50,659 nucleotides of DNA from a virus, in IMG/VR virus record IMGVR_UViG_3300022699_000112, positions 1-50,659 of that record; one strand, written 5' to 3'. Positions within the stretch are counted from its first letter, which is position 1, and every line of letters starts with the position of its first letter. The notes beneath the pieces are model-generated. The model saw only the letters and a list, made by a program, of their open reading frames with translations. It was not told the origin of the DNA and did not search any database. Positions 38,230 to 47,373 of this stretch are shown piece by piece. Both the position numbers and the translations under genes were made by a program.

Positions 38230-39677
38230 TGCTTAAAAAGAACACCACAGGACAATTTTTATACTTTGGACTGGTCAGTACGGTTGATGGGTCCGCAGTT
38301 ACCGGAGCTTCGCCCTCTGGTTATGTGTCTCTCGACGGAGCCGCTCAGGGGGCAGTCGGGGGAAGTATTACCGAAGTCGGTAACGGTCAATATAAGCTGG
38401 CCTGCAATGCTGGCGACCTCAATGGGGACGAATGTGGTTTCCTTTTCACCGCCGCCGGAGCGGTACCAGTCAGTCTCACAGTTACTACGGAAACGAAGAA
38501 AATGGCCGATCTCAATGATCTGGCTGCTGGGGCATTGATGGGCTTAGCCAATGACGCTATTACCGCCGCCAAATTCGATGAGAGTACAGCATTCCCCCTT
38601 AAATCCGCTGATACCGGGGCTACACAGATCGCTCGTACGGGTGCTGATGGAGATACTTTGGAGTCTCTCTCTGACCAGATCGACGGACTCCCCACCGATG
38701 CTGACGTAAATGCTGCTTGTGACACGGCTTTGGCCGATATTCACCTTGACCATCTTCTGGGCACTGCTTACGCTGGTGAGGGAACTGCCGGGTCCATTCT
38801 CAAAGACCTCTTGGAAGATGATGGAGGTACCTATCGGTTCACGTCTAACGCCCTTGAACAAGGTCCTGCGGCTACTGCTGACGCGACCGAAGCTAACCAG
38901 ACGACAATTATTAACCACCTTACGGACATTAAAGGAACTGGTTTTGTTAAAGATACGGACTCAATGGTGGATTTGGCCCATATTGGTGCAGACGGAGACA
39001 CCCTCGAAACCCTTTCGGACCAACTGGATGCCATCCCCGATGCCGCCGCAATCAACGCCGAAGTGGACACGGCCCTTGCCGACATACACCTTGACCACCT
39101 CTTGGCAGCAGACTATGACCCAAGTTCCAAACCCGGAGTGGCAACAGCTTTACTGAATGAAATTATAGAGAACGATGGTGGAGTTTCTCGATTCACCGCT
39201 AACGCTCTGGAACAGGCACCCGGGGCAACAGGTGATGCTTCGGAGGCGAATCAGACTACCATCATCAATCATCTTACGGATATCAAGGGTACCGGGTTCG
39301 TTAAAGATACCGATTCGTTGGTGGACCTCGCACACATTGGGGCTGACTCGGATACCCTTGAAACTTTAAGCGATCAGTTGGATGCTATGGACACCAAGAT
39401 CGACACCATTGACGGTATTGTAGATGATATCCTTACAGATACTGGAACTACGCTTGATGGTAAGATCGACACTGCCGACGCGGTTGCGGACTCTATTCTG
39501 GCTATCCTCCAAGGCGACCACGAGATCAACACTGCCACCTCTCCTTGGAGGCAACTTATCAAGGACAAGACAACCAGTTCTACGCTGGTGGAAAAGGAAA
39601 TGTTTGAGGAAGATGGGTCTACGGGTGTAACGGCTACGACTCAAGTTGTGGGTGCTCTCAAGGAGCCGAGTGCTTAA
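38229..39677 (+). CDS. Fibre-like protein with tandem repeats
   Basis: 482 aa. An N-terminal beta domain (about 1-90; GLVSTVDGSAVTGASPSGYVSL and GQYKLACNAGDLNGDECGFLF) of a type found at the base of phage fibres is followed by long repeats of about 115-118 residues: GADGDTLESLSDQ, then an ALADIHLDHLL helix, an E/D-DGG-x-x-RFT loop, NQTTIINHLTDIKGTGFVKDTDS, then GADGDTLETLSDQ again and a third partial unit. Repeat starts at 38640, 38985 and 39339. It would be an extended trimeric fibre or a tape-like spacer. C-terminus is short and charged. Confidence 0.7.
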   Translation: MLKKNTTGQFLYFGLVSTVDGSAVTGASPSGYVSLDGAAQGAVGGSITEVGNGQYKLACNAGDLNGDECGFLFTAAGAVPVSLTVTTETKKMADLNDLAAGALMGLANDAITAAKFDESTAFPLKSADTGATQIARTGADGDTLESLSDQIDGLPTDADVNAACDTALADIHLDHLLGTAYAGEGTAGSILKDLLEDDGGTYRFTSNALEQGPAATADATEANQTTIINHLTDIKGTGFVKDTDSMVDLAHIGADGDTLETLSDQLDAIPDAAAINAEVDTALADIHLDHLLAADYDPSSKPGVATALLNEIIENDGGVSRFTANALEQAPGATGDASEANQTTIINHLTDIKGTGFVKDTDSLVDLAHIGADSDTLETLSDQLDAMDTKIDTIDGIVDDILTDTGTTLDGKIDTADAVADSILAILQGDHEINTATSPWRQLIKDKTTSSTLVEKEMFEEDGSTGVTATTQVVGALKEPSA

Positions 39678-39700
39678 TCCTCATTGGAACGGAAATAACT

Positions 39701-39919
39701 ATGTTTGGAAGTATGTTTACAAATTTTGGGGCCGCCGGTGACTTCCCTGACCGAAGCAACGTACTCGTGGACGATACGGTAAACGGCCTTGCTGGGCTGT
39801 TCCAAAACATCGCAGAGGGGTACGTCAAAGCCGGGGAACAGTGGGGCAATGGTGGTACGGAATTTACCGGCACGGCTGAACTATCCGGGCAGACTTTATT
39901 CTTTTTGAATCGGCGTTAA
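39701..39919 (+). CDS. Small virion-region protein
   Basis: 72 aa; SD GGAACGGAAATAACT. Gly/Phe/Asn-rich, with a helix (VNGLAGLFQNIAEGY) and a final QTLFFLNRR. TAATG overlap with terL. Probably a minor virion component; no family recognised. Confidence 0.6.
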   Translation: MFGSMFTNFGAAGDFPDRSNVLVDDTVNGLAGLFQNIAEGYVKAGEQWGNGGTEFTGTAELSGQTLFFLNRR

Positions 39920-41550
39920 TGGAACTGACCCAAGAACAACTATGTGCCGCTTCTGCTGCTGCATGGGCACACTACACCAGTTTGAATCTTGATGGGCACA
40001 AATTCGAGCTTGAAACTAGGGCATACCAGCAGGAGCTACTCTCGTTCTACACAATGGACGGAAAAACCAAATACAATGAGGTAATCCAGACAGGTTCTCA
40101 GGTAGGTAAAACAATGGGTAAGGTTATTGAGGCTACTCATGGGGCCATTTATAACCGATACCCACAGGGGATTATTTTCTACTTCCCACAGAGGACTGGT
40201 GTAGATGTATTCTCTGCTGGGCGATTCCAGTACTTCATCGACGATAACCCCCAGATTAAACAGTATCTCGGTAAGACCAACCGAAACGACTGTAGACGAC
40301 TCGGCAAGGTCAATATTTACTTCTTCGGGGCCGGGGCAGGTTTGAGAGTAGGCGGTGAAGCCAAGGACTCGTCCAGTGCCCGATCTACCCCTGCCGACTG
40401 GATTATCCTTGACGAGCGAGCTATCTTTGACGAAGCTATGGCTTCCCAGCTTAACCAGCGTCTAGGTAACTCCAAGATCGCCAGACGTACCGATGTTGGT
40501 ACACCCAAGATTCCCGGGGATGGGCTGGATACCATCTACCAAGCCTCCGATCAACGGAACTGGCATATCAAATGTGAGCATTGCGGGAAATACACCTGTG
40601 CTGAACTGGAATTCCTCAATGATGCTGAAAAAGCTATCCAAGTAGACAAGGACGGAGTAGGCCATCTTGTTTGTAAACATTGTAGACGTTTTATCGTTCC
40701 TTATTCCCCCGGTTCTTTGTGGGTACCCGCATATCCTGATCGACCTGTTATTGGTTATTGGGTATCTCAAATGCTTAACCCGAACCGGAATCTCGAACTT
40801 CTTCTAAGACAGTGGCATGACCCCGAGGGCCATCAATGGACCCTTGAGGAATTCTACCGTACTGTACTCGGGATGCCCTATATTTCGGCAGAGAATAAGC
40901 TGAGTATGCAGGACGTTTATGTCTGTTGTGGGATGCACCCACAGGCGGGACACTCCAAACCTCCGACAGTCATGGGCGTGGACGTTGGTAAAGTCCTCCA
41001 CTATGTTATTGGCATCAAGGTAGCCAATGACAACTACGAAATCCTCAAAGTAGGCCGTGCTGAAAACCAGTATGAACTCCACGATGTCGCAGAACGGATG
41101 AATGTCCGCTTCGCTGTTATTGACCATGACCCGGAAATCCACATGGTCGAGGAATTCCAGAAAGTGGAGCCGTATGGTATCTTTTTGAATCGCTACTCCG
41201 ACCACATGAGAAGTCCGGCTGTTTGGAACGACAAAGGTACTGTCCAATCCCCCCGGACAAAATGGTGCGATAAAACCCACGATGCTATTAGTGAGAGGCA
41301 GATAAGTCTTCCTAGGCGGTGTCCAGAGATTGATGAGTACGCTTACGAAATGACCAACACAGTCAAGATTTTTGAGAAAGACGAAAAAACCGGACTAGGG
41401 AAGTTCAGATACCGCCAGTTGGCAAACAAACCGGACCACTACTTCCATGCCACTCTGTATTTTCTACTAGCTTGTACTAGAACCGCTCCGGTCCGTCGGG
41501 ACTCAATGGTTAATTCTTGTCCACAACCGAAAAACGAATTCTATCTATAG
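39919..41550 (+). CDS. terL: Terminase large subunit (GpA-like)
   Basis: 543 aa; TAATG start overlap. Walker A TGSQVGKT (58-65) and Walker B WIILDE (161-166) for the packaging ATPase; an internal zinc finger with CEHCGKYTC (219-227) and CKHC (252-255), typical of the GpA/DUF264-like clade; then nuclease residues D355 (MGVDVGK) and D402 (AVIDHD). It translocates and cuts DNA into procapsids. GpA-type terminases often make cohesive ends, which gives weight to a cos-type site near the 42-bp array. TerL precedes portal here, unlike T7, where gene 19 is at the far end. Confidence 0.92.
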   Translation: MELTQEQLCAASAAAWAHYTSLNLDGHKFELETRAYQQELLSFYTMDGKTKYNEVIQTGSQVGKTMGKVIEATHGAIYNRYPQGIIFYFPQRTGVDVFSAGRFQYFIDDNPQIKQYLGKTNRNDCRRLGKVNIYFFGAGAGLRVGGEAKDSSSARSTPADWIILDERAIFDEAMASQLNQRLGNSKIARRTDVGTPKIPGDGLDTIYQASDQRNWHIKCEHCGKYTCAELEFLNDAEKAIQVDKDGVGHLVCKHCRRFIVPYSPGSLWVPAYPDRPVIGYWVSQMLNPNRNLELLLRQWHDPEGHQWTLEEFYRTVLGMPYISAENKLSMQDVYVCCGMHPQAGHSKPPTVMGVDVGKVLHYVIGIKVANDNYEILKVGRAENQYELHDVAERMNVRFAVIDHDPEIHMVEEFQKVEPYGIFLNRYSDHMRSPAVWNDKGTVQSPRTKWCDKTHDAISERQISLPRRCPEIDEYAYEMTNTVKIFEKDEKTGLGKFRYRQLANKPDHYFHATLYFLLACTRTAPVRRDSMVNSCPQPKNEFYL

Positions 41551-41558
41551 GAGTTAAA

Positions 41559-42068
41559 ATGGGTTATTATGCTTTTGGTGCCCACGACGAGCTAGTCGAT
41601 GGCAGCACCCTTGAAGTCAGCAATGAAACAGTGCGAGTCAAAGACTCGGGTATTACCCCGGCTAAACTTCGCCAAGATGTACGGAATGTCGAATCAACCG
41701 ATACCGGAGCTTCGGGTACCTATTACCCGAACTGCATGGTGGGCTGTACCGTCAATACAAAGACGATGGCTGATACCGACAATGACGATGTTGCTCTTGG
41801 TCAGGTCTGCGTTGCCTCTGGGAACACGGTCGAGGGTGTTATTGGCGATATTGCCTCAGCCACCGTGGGTCGAAAGACCTGTATCGTCAACCGTTCCGGC
41901 GGTACCTTGCTCTGTACGGTAACGGACGAATCCAACACCAAGATCAACGAACTTGGCAAACGGCTATCAATCGCTGACCGAGGTTATTGCGTTCTGATGG
42001 AAGCGGCCAACGACAAATTTACAGTCATTGAAGCCGCTGGCGTAAGTCTCGTAGCCTATGCCGCGTAA
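41559..42068 (+). CDS. Small virion/decoration protein
   Basis: 169 aa from the ATG at 41559 (TAGGAG, 5-nt spacer). Beta-rich with Gly/Thr/Asp; segments GYYAFGAHDELVDGSTLEVS and VCVASGNTVEGVIGDIASA have the look of small capsid decoration proteins that bind procapsids after expansion. Sits between TerL and portal. No family recognised. Confidence 0.6.
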   Translation: MGYYAFGAHDELVDGSTLEVSNETVRVKDSGITPAKLRQDVRNVESTDTGASGTYYPNCMVGCTVNTKTMADTDNDDVALGQVCVASGNTVEGVIGDIASATVGRKTCIVNRSGGTLLCTVTDESNTKINELGKRLSIADRGYCVLMEAANDKFTVIEAAGVSLVAYAA

Positions 42069-42078
42069 GGAGTAGAGT

Positions 42079-42288
42079 ATGTCTAGTTTATTTGGCGGTG
42101 GGTCGTCGAAACCTAAACCGCCCAAACCGGCCCCTGAACCACAGCGGCCCAAAGAGGAATCTCGTCGAATTGTGGAGGGAGCCGATAAAGCCCGACAAGA
42201 CGAGGTACGCAAGCGTATCCCCCCGGGCCGAAAAGCTACCTTGTTCGCTGGACTGGAAAAAGCTCTTAAAGATCGACTAGGGCAATAA
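42079..42288 (+). CDS. Pro-rich small protein upstream of portal
   Basis: 69 aa. A SSLFGGGSSKPKPPKPAPEPQ low-complexity start, then a charged helix. Such Gly/Pro-start small genes often precede podovirus portal genes; role unknown. TAATG overlap with portal. Confidence 0.6.
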   Translation: MSSLFGGGSSKPKPPKPAPEPQRPKEESRRIVEGADKARQDEVRKRIPPGRKATLFAGLEKALKDRLGQ

Positions 42289-43901
42289 TGTTTGTACGCG
42301 AAAGACGAAAACCCGTAGACGAGTTGCTGGCTCGGCATACTGATGCTATGACTCAAAAAGCACAGTATTCCCCGGTATTGCAGGAAATTGGCAAGTACAT
42401 CATGCCTGCCGCTCAGGATATTGTCAGCACATATCCCACCTCCCAAGGGCAGGTTAGGACCGTCAATACCTACACTTCCATGCCCGCGATGGCTTGCTAC
42501 CGCATGGGGGCGGGTGTCTTCGCGTATCTTATGCCTGTAGGTCAACACTGGTTTATTGCTCGGGCCGATGATGAAGAACTCAACGAACGCACCGATATCA
42601 AACGATGGCTTGGAGAATACCGTGTTCAGGTCCACCAAGCCCTCTGGGACAGTAACTTCCAGCGGGAAATGTTTGCCTGCATTCGGACCCTTTGTGCTTT
42701 TGGTACCGCGTGCCTGTCTGTTATGTGGGATGGTGGGTTGGTATTTGAAAACCACCACATGCGGGATATTGCGTTTGAAGTAAACCACCGGGGTGAAATT
42801 GACACCGTATTCAAGACCAAATGGATGAACGTCCGGCAGGCCGAGCAGATGTTTGGCGAGGGCAAAGCTCTGGGCAAATCCATAGACGAAGAACGCCAAA
42901 ATAACCCATACTCCAATAAGCAATTCGAATTCATCCACTGCGTCTACCCCAATTCCAAACATGACCGATTCAAGGTAGGGTCATTCCCCTTTGTCTCCGC
43001 ATGGGTCAATAAATCCGACCGTAAGGTCGTTAAAGTCGGTGGTTACTACGAGCAGCCTTATATTGTTGTTCGTTTCTTTACTGTACCGGGTGAGATTTAT
43101 GGCCGTTCTCCCTCGCACGATCTTCTTCCTGAAATTAAAATGTACGACCGGATGCGGAGGACGTTCATCGAAAGTGCAGAGAGAGCACAGAATCCTCCGT
43201 GGTGGCTTACCTCCGAAAGTGTTATGGGTCAGCCTATCACTTCGCCCGGAGCACTTATTTATGGACACCCGGGGTCCCAGCCGCCACAGCCAATCATCAC
43301 CGGGGTTAATGCCCAGCTTAATGACGCGTCACTGGCTCAGGTAGAAGACATTATTCAAAGGGGTTACTTTAATGACCTCTTTGATGTTCTTGCCCAATAC
43401 CGAAACATGACCGCCACCGAAGTAACTGCCCGTATCGAGGAAAAAATGGTTCTTCTTTCTCCTGCTATCAACGGGCAGAAAGGCGAACTGACAGACCCAG
43501 TTATCGCCCGATCTGGGAACCTCTTGATGCGGCACGGCTATTTACGGGCAAAACCTAAAAATCTCAAAACCAACATAATCTACACAGGTCGTCTAGCTAT
43601 CGCAATGGGCATTATGCAATCTAATGCTCTGGGTATTGTGATGAGTAAATGGGCACCTTATCAGCAGGTCCACCCGGTCTATGACAATGTGGACTTGGAT
43701 AGAGCGTTTAGGGAAGACCTCCGGGCACATGGAGTGTCTGAAAAGGTCTTCATGGATGAAGATAGACGTGACCAGAACAGGCAGGTCCGTGAACAGATGC
43801 AGATGGCCCAGCCGGGTGCCGAGATCATGGAAAAGGCAGCGGTGGCTTTCAAAAATGTTCAGGATGCCGGTGGTATGGAACAACTTGAGGGACTCGTGTA
43901 A
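42288..43901 (+). CDS. Portal (head-tail connector) protein, T7 gp8-like
   Basis: 537 aa (T7 gp8: 536). Strong match to the podovirus head-tail connector: the N-terminal YRMGAGVFAYLMPVGQHWF, a central AALCAFGTACLSVMWDG-like stretch (RTLCAFGTACLSVMWDG), FFTVPGEIYGRSPSHDLLPEIK and MTATEVTARIEEKMVLLSP. Forms the dodecameric portal for packaging and tail attachment. The gene order portal - Bbp19-like - scaffold - capsid is podovirus-typical. Confidence 0.92.
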   Translation: MFVRERRKPVDELLARHTDAMTQKAQYSPVLQEIGKYIMPAAQDIVSTYPTSQGQVRTVNTYTSMPAMACYRMGAGVFAYLMPVGQHWFIARADDEELNERTDIKRWLGEYRVQVHQALWDSNFQREMFACIRTLCAFGTACLSVMWDGGLVFENHHMRDIAFEVNHRGEIDTVFKTKWMNVRQAEQMFGEGKALGKSIDEERQNNPYSNKQFEFIHCVYPNSKHDRFKVGSFPFVSAWVNKSDRKVVKVGGYYEQPYIVVRFFTVPGEIYGRSPSHDLLPEIKMYDRMRRTFIESAERAQNPPWWLTSESVMGQPITSPGALIYGHPGSQPPQPIITGVNAQLNDASLAQVEDIIQRGYFNDLFDVLAQYRNMTATEVTARIEEKMVLLSPAINGQKGELTDPVIARSGNLLMRHGYLRAKPKNLKTNIIYTGRLAIAMGIMQSNALGIVMSKWAPYQQVHPVYDNVDLDRAFREDLRAHGVSEKVFMDEDRRDQNRQVREQMQMAQPGAEIMEKAAVAFKNVQDAGGMEQLEGLV

Positions 43902-44182
43902 TGCACCCAGACGATCAGAGAAAGACCGAAGAACTAACCAGAAAAATTCAAGAGGAAAACGAGAAACTTGCTCTGGCCTATGGAGAGATATTCCGTTCAG
44001 AGGCAGGGAAGCTAGTACTGAAAGATTTGCGATCACGGTGTAACGTGGACAACTGTAGCGTACGACAACCCAATAATCCTGACCCAAATTCTGTATTATT
44101 TGAGGAAGGAAAGCGGGCCGTATGGAACCACATAATGCTATTTTTGAGGCACGATAATGAACGGCGAAAATCCAGAAACTAA
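43901..44182 (+). CDS. Bbp19-like phage protein
   Basis: 93 aa; TAATG-coupled to the portal gene. A helical start is followed by FRSEAGKLVLKDLRSRC and VLFEEGKRAVWNHIMLFL, the pattern of the small Bbp19 family (named in Bordetella phage BPP-1) found near portal genes. Exact role unknown; overlaps the scaffold start by 26 nt. Confidence 0.7.
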   Translation: MHPDDQRKTEELTRKIQEENEKLALAYGEIFRSEAGKLVLKDLRSRCNVDNCSVRQPNNPDPNSVLFEEGKRAVWNHIMLFLRHDNERRKSRN

Positions 44183-45005
44183 TGTAGGCAACGAACCCAC
44201 TCCGCAAAATCCGTCGACGGGGGAAAGCCAAGGTACCGAGGTAAGTTGGATAAATCCTGACGGTACCTTTGGCGACCTCTCACAAGCCCCGGAAGATGTG
44301 CGAAGCTTTATCGAAACCAAGGGCTACAAGGCTATTGACGGGATGATTAAGTCCCAAAAAGAGCTTGAAAGTTTTGTGGGTCAGAGAGATCAGCTTATCA
44401 CAATCCCGGACGAGAACGACACAGAGGGCTGGAATGAAGTCCATACTAAGCTGGGTCGTCCGGCAAAACCCGAGGACTACAAGTTTGAACCCTCTGAAGA
44501 AGAAAAAAATCTGGTAAATGAAAATCTGTTGGGGCTATTTAAGGAGTACGCCCATCAACAAGGTATGAACCAGAAAGCCTTTGAAAACACCGTGCGGTTC
44601 CAGCTTGACGCGACTAAGGCCGAGATGCAGGCTTATGCTGAGGAACAAAATAACGCACAAAAGGCTATTAGGGAGAGATTTAATACGGAAGATGAATACA
44701 ACCAGTTCACCCAGAAAGCTCTGGGGTTTGCTGAGGGCTTCAAGCTCGATGATGGAAAAAGCGTCGCAGACGTTATCGAGAATTATGGCCTAGCACATGA
44801 CCCGGTGGTTCTGGATATGCTGGGGCAACTTGCTGATCGAGTAGCTGAGGACCCCCTCCCAACAGGTGAGACAAGGGTACCCCAATCCCAGCCGGATAAG
44901 CTTAAAGCGATCAAAGAGAACCCGGCATTTACGAACGCGGCCCATCCTGACCATGAAAAGGTCATGCAGGAATATTGGGGGTTGTTTCTACATAAAGAGG
45001 GATAA
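44157..45005 (+). CDS. Scaffolding protein
   Basis: 282 aa; GAGG-type SD. Acidic, Glu/Gln/Asn-rich, low in Cys and aromatic residues, N-terminal disorder (ETNVGNEPTPQNPSTGES), long central helices (MNQKAFENTVRFQLDATKAEMQAYAEEQ) and position between portal and major capsid define a podovirus scaffold (T7 gp9-like). Directs procapsid assembly and leaves before maturation. Confidence 0.85.
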   Translation: MNGENPETNVGNEPTPQNPSTGESQGTEVSWINPDGTFGDLSQAPEDVRSFIETKGYKAIDGMIKSQKELESFVGQRDQLITIPDENDTEGWNEVHTKLGRPAKPEDYKFEPSEEEKNLVNENLLGLFKEYAHQQGMNQKAFENTVRFQLDATKAEMQAYAEEQNNAQKAIRERFNTEDEYNQFTQKALGFAEGFKLDDGKSVADVIENYGLAHDPVVLDMLGQLADRVAEDPLPTGETRVPQSQPDKLKAIKENPAFTNAAHPDHEKVMQEYWGLFLHKEG

Positions 45006-45110
45006 GCCAAGGCCCCCTCAAGCTGTAGCCCGGCTTTAAGGGTAAGAGGCCCGAAAGGACAACCTCGTAGTAGATGTTAAAACAAAAAACTGATTTTATG
45101 GAGTTAAAAA
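45006..45110 (+). promoter_or_regulatory. 105-bp leader before the capsid gene
   Basis: Contains short G/C-rich inverted repeats (for example GAGG...CCTC) and then an A-rich stretch and a strong SD (TGGAGTTAAAA) in front of the capsid ATG. It may boost capsid translation or process mRNA. No promoter recognised. Confidence 0.4.
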
Positions 45111-46082
45111 ATGGGCACTTTTTACGGTAATACCAACGATACCCGTGGGTATACCGAGGCATTCATCAATGCTTACACTCCGGGCTACGAGCACGTTCTT
45201 CAGGAAATGGACGACGTGTACGGTGGAAAAACCCGGGTGGACTCCATCATGGGTGAGCACAAAGCTTATGATTTCCTTGGCACGATTGACCTGAAGAAAA
45301 AGGTTTCTCGGTTTGAGGACATCCCCATTGATGATATGGTCCACAACCGTAGGTGGATGTTCCCCGAATGGTACCGCAAGGGTATCTTCGTGGATAAAGA
45401 AGATGATATCCTCATGCACGCCGACCCCGCGGGTGACTACATCAAGGCTCTGGCTAATGGTGTTGTACGTCTAAAGAATGACGTTGTTCATAACGCTTTC
45501 TTCGCTGACGTTAAAGGCGGCAAAAACCCGGGTGATGATACTTACTCGTTCAACGCAGACACTTTCAGTTCAGCTTCTGAGGGTGGTAGGGTAATCCCTC
45601 ACGACTGTGCGGATGAAGATTTCGCCAAGGGTGGCACTTCTAGTGGTCTGACCCTGAACAAACTTCAGATGGCTACACGAGCCTTTGGAGAACTCAAGGT
45701 CAACCTGAATGGTCCGCGTTATATCGCTTGTACCCACAAGCACATTAACGACCTTATCTTCGAGGCTAAAACCCAGTCTCTGGATACGAGTCCGCTTCAA
45801 TCTCTCGCTCTCGGTAATATCCGTCAGTGGGGTGGCTGGACGTTTATAATTGACTACAATATCACCAAGGGTACGAATAACGACCTCGACAGTGATACCA
45901 GCGTCTATAAACTTCCGGTGTGGGTACCGCAGGGTATGTTGTTTGCACAGCACAACGTCCCGCAGTTCTCGATTGACCGTATCCCCCGCAAGGGTCTGTA
46001 CGTCTTTCAGATTGCGGCTCAGTGCGGTATGAACGCTATCCGCATGGACGAAGACCGCGTACTGCAAATCGAAACTATCTAA
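45111..46082 (+). CDS. Major capsid protein
   Basis: 323 aa; SD TGGAG, 6-nt spacer. Fits the HK97-fold podovirus capsid (T7 gp10-like), from its position directly after the scaffold gene and its own strong SD. An N-terminal helix is followed by EMDDVYGGKTRVDSIMG, a central RLKNDVVHNAFFAD, and a C-terminal FQIAAQCGMNAIRMDEDRVL strand. It is shorter than T7 gp10 (345), with no C-terminal extension domain. Confidence 0.9.
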   Translation: MGTFYGNTNDTRGYTEAFINAYTPGYEHVLQEMDDVYGGKTRVDSIMGEHKAYDFLGTIDLKKKVSRFEDIPIDDMVHNRRWMFPEWYRKGIFVDKEDDILMHADPAGDYIKALANGVVRLKNDVVHNAFFADVKGGKNPGDDTYSFNADTFSSASEGGRVIPHDCADEDFAKGGTSSGLTLNKLQMATRAFGELKVNLNGPRYIACTHKHINDLIFEAKTQSLDTSPLQSLALGNIRQWGGWTFIIDYNITKGTNNDLDSDTSVYKLPVWVPQGMLFAQHNVPQFSIDRIPRKGLYVFQIAAQCGMNAIRMDEDRVLQIETI

Positions 46083-46094
46083 TCGGAGGCTCCT

Positions 46095-46556
46095 ATGGCT
46101 GCTAGTACAACGCTAAAGGGCAACTTTACCACCAAGATTTATAACATCTTGGCCGGTACTGCGGGTGCCGCTGATTTCCCGAATGCCAGTGAGTTTTATG
46201 GTACGAAGCTTCGGAGTATGACTGATTACTTCGAAAGTACCACGGCTTACGACGCAGGCTCGGAAATCAAAATGGGTTATGTGCCCAAGGGTGCCCATAT
46301 TGTTGGTTTCGTAGTCGCGAATGAGGCCGTGGGTGCGGCTGTCACTGCGGATATCAAGGTTGGAAGTACCGCTGCTACGGCTGCGGAGGCTTGGACGGAT
46401 ATGACTTCTGCTAACCAGCAGTTCATACCGGCTGTCGAAGCTGTCCGTAATGCGGCTCTGACTGCGGATTCGTATGTAACGGTTGTCACCGCTGCTGCAA
46501 CTCTGGCTGCGAACAAACGTATCAGGGTAACTACTCTGTACGAAATCGAAGACTAA
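46095..46556 (+). CDS. Capsid-associated/decoration protein
   Basis: 153 aa; GGAGGCTCCT precedes the ATG. Ala/Thr/Gly-rich beta protein with repeated Thr-Ala strands (AAVTADIKVGSTAATAAEAW and SYVTVVTAAATLAANKRIRV). Directly follows the capsid gene and precedes the terminator, the usual place for a head decoration or fibre protein. No specific family recognised. Confidence 0.7.
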   Translation: MAASTTLKGNFTTKIYNILAGTAGAADFPNASEFYGTKLRSMTDYFESTTAYDAGSEIKMGYVPKGAHIVGFVVANEAVGAAVTADIKVGSTAATAAEAWTDMTSANQQFIPAVEAVRNAALTADSYVTVVTAAATLAANKRIRVTTLYEIED

Positions 46557-46558
46557 GG

Positions 46559-46598
46559 TAAGGGGGCGATGCAGTCTGTGACGGTCGCCCCTTATTTT
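46559..46598 (+). terminator. Intrinsic terminator after the capsid genes
   Basis: TAAGGGGGCGA and TCGCCCCTTA form a long stem (one bulge) with a 15-nt loop, followed by TTTTACTTT. Placed as T7's T-phi is, after the capsid gene, so it probably sets a high head-to-tail expression ratio. Confidence 0.82.
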
Positions 46599-46630
46599 AC
46601 TTTAGGCCCGGAAACTAAAATACAGTTTTT

Positions 46631-46636
46631 TATATT
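46631..46636 (+). promoter_or_regulatory. Possible -10 element before the tail module
   Basis: TATATT lies 8 nt before the ATG at 46645, which has no SD; no good -35 is present. Together with the terminator just upstream this suggests a weak promoter restarting transcription, possibly leaderless as at 24865 and 26081. Confidence 0.4.
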
Positions 46637-46644
46637 TTACTTTT

Positions 46645-47373
46645 ATGGCTTTATCTACAGTCGAACAGGTATATCAAGAAGCAGTGGACCTCATTGGCGA
46701 GCACCAGCTTACCGACACCAGCCCAACTGGACAGAAACCTTATTCGACTTGTGCCATCCACTATCCTAGAGCACGGGATGAAATCATTCGGGGTTATGCT
46801 TGGAATGAAGCAACCGAACTGGCCCTGTGTCTTCAGGATTCCACCACACCGGCCCACACATGGACCTATCGCTTTCTTAAACCCAGCGATTGTCTACGCA
46901 TAATTACTACTTCTCGCCCTAAACAAAAGTGGCGTGTTATTGGCAATTACATCTACACCGACTATAAGTATACCCCCGGTTCATACACTGTGGGTACATC
47001 GTATACGGCAGGTCAGTATCTTTCATACAGCAGCGTCACCTACCAAGTCACGGCGGCCTTTACAGCTACTTCTTGGGCTGCTGACGCATCTAAATGTACT
47101 TCCAAGGGCGGGGATTATGGCTACATCGAAGTCGAGTACGCCAAACAACTAAGCGACCCCACCACATGGTCTGCCCAGCTTCGGCAAGCTATCGTTCTCA
47201 ACCTTGCCACCAAAATCGTTATCCCGATCACCAGCGACTACCAGCGGCGAACGTCTCTATTGGAAGAACTTTGGAAGATGGTTCTGCCCCATGCGTTTGC
47301 TTTGGATGCTATTGAGGGGAAACCCAAACAATTTTTCTATTCTGATTTTATTGATTCACGCGGAGAAGCATAA
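46645..47373 (+). CDS. Tail tubular protein A (adaptor, T7 gp11-like)
   Basis: 242 aa; no SD. N-terminal VEQVYQEAVDLIGEHQLTD helix pair and YPRARDEIIRGYAWNEATELALC match the T7 gp11 family that joins portal to nozzle. Contains an insertion of about 40 residues (GTSYTAGQYLSYSSVTYQV...) not usual in T7 gp11, which looks like a small carbohydrate- or fibre-contact module. Followed in the operon by a small beta protein and the nozzle. Confidence 0.85.
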   Translation: MALSTVEQVYQEAVDLIGEHQLTDTSPTGQKPYSTCAIHYPRARDEIIRGYAWNEATELALCLQDSTTPAHTWTYRFLKPSDCLRIITTSRPKQKWRVIGNYIYTDYKYTPGSYTVGTSYTAGQYLSYSSVTYQVTAAFTATSWAADASKCTSKGGDYGYIEVEYAKQLSDPTTWSAQLRQAIVLNLATKIVIPITSDYQRRTSLLEELWKMVLPHAFALDAIEGKPKQFFYSDFIDSRGEA

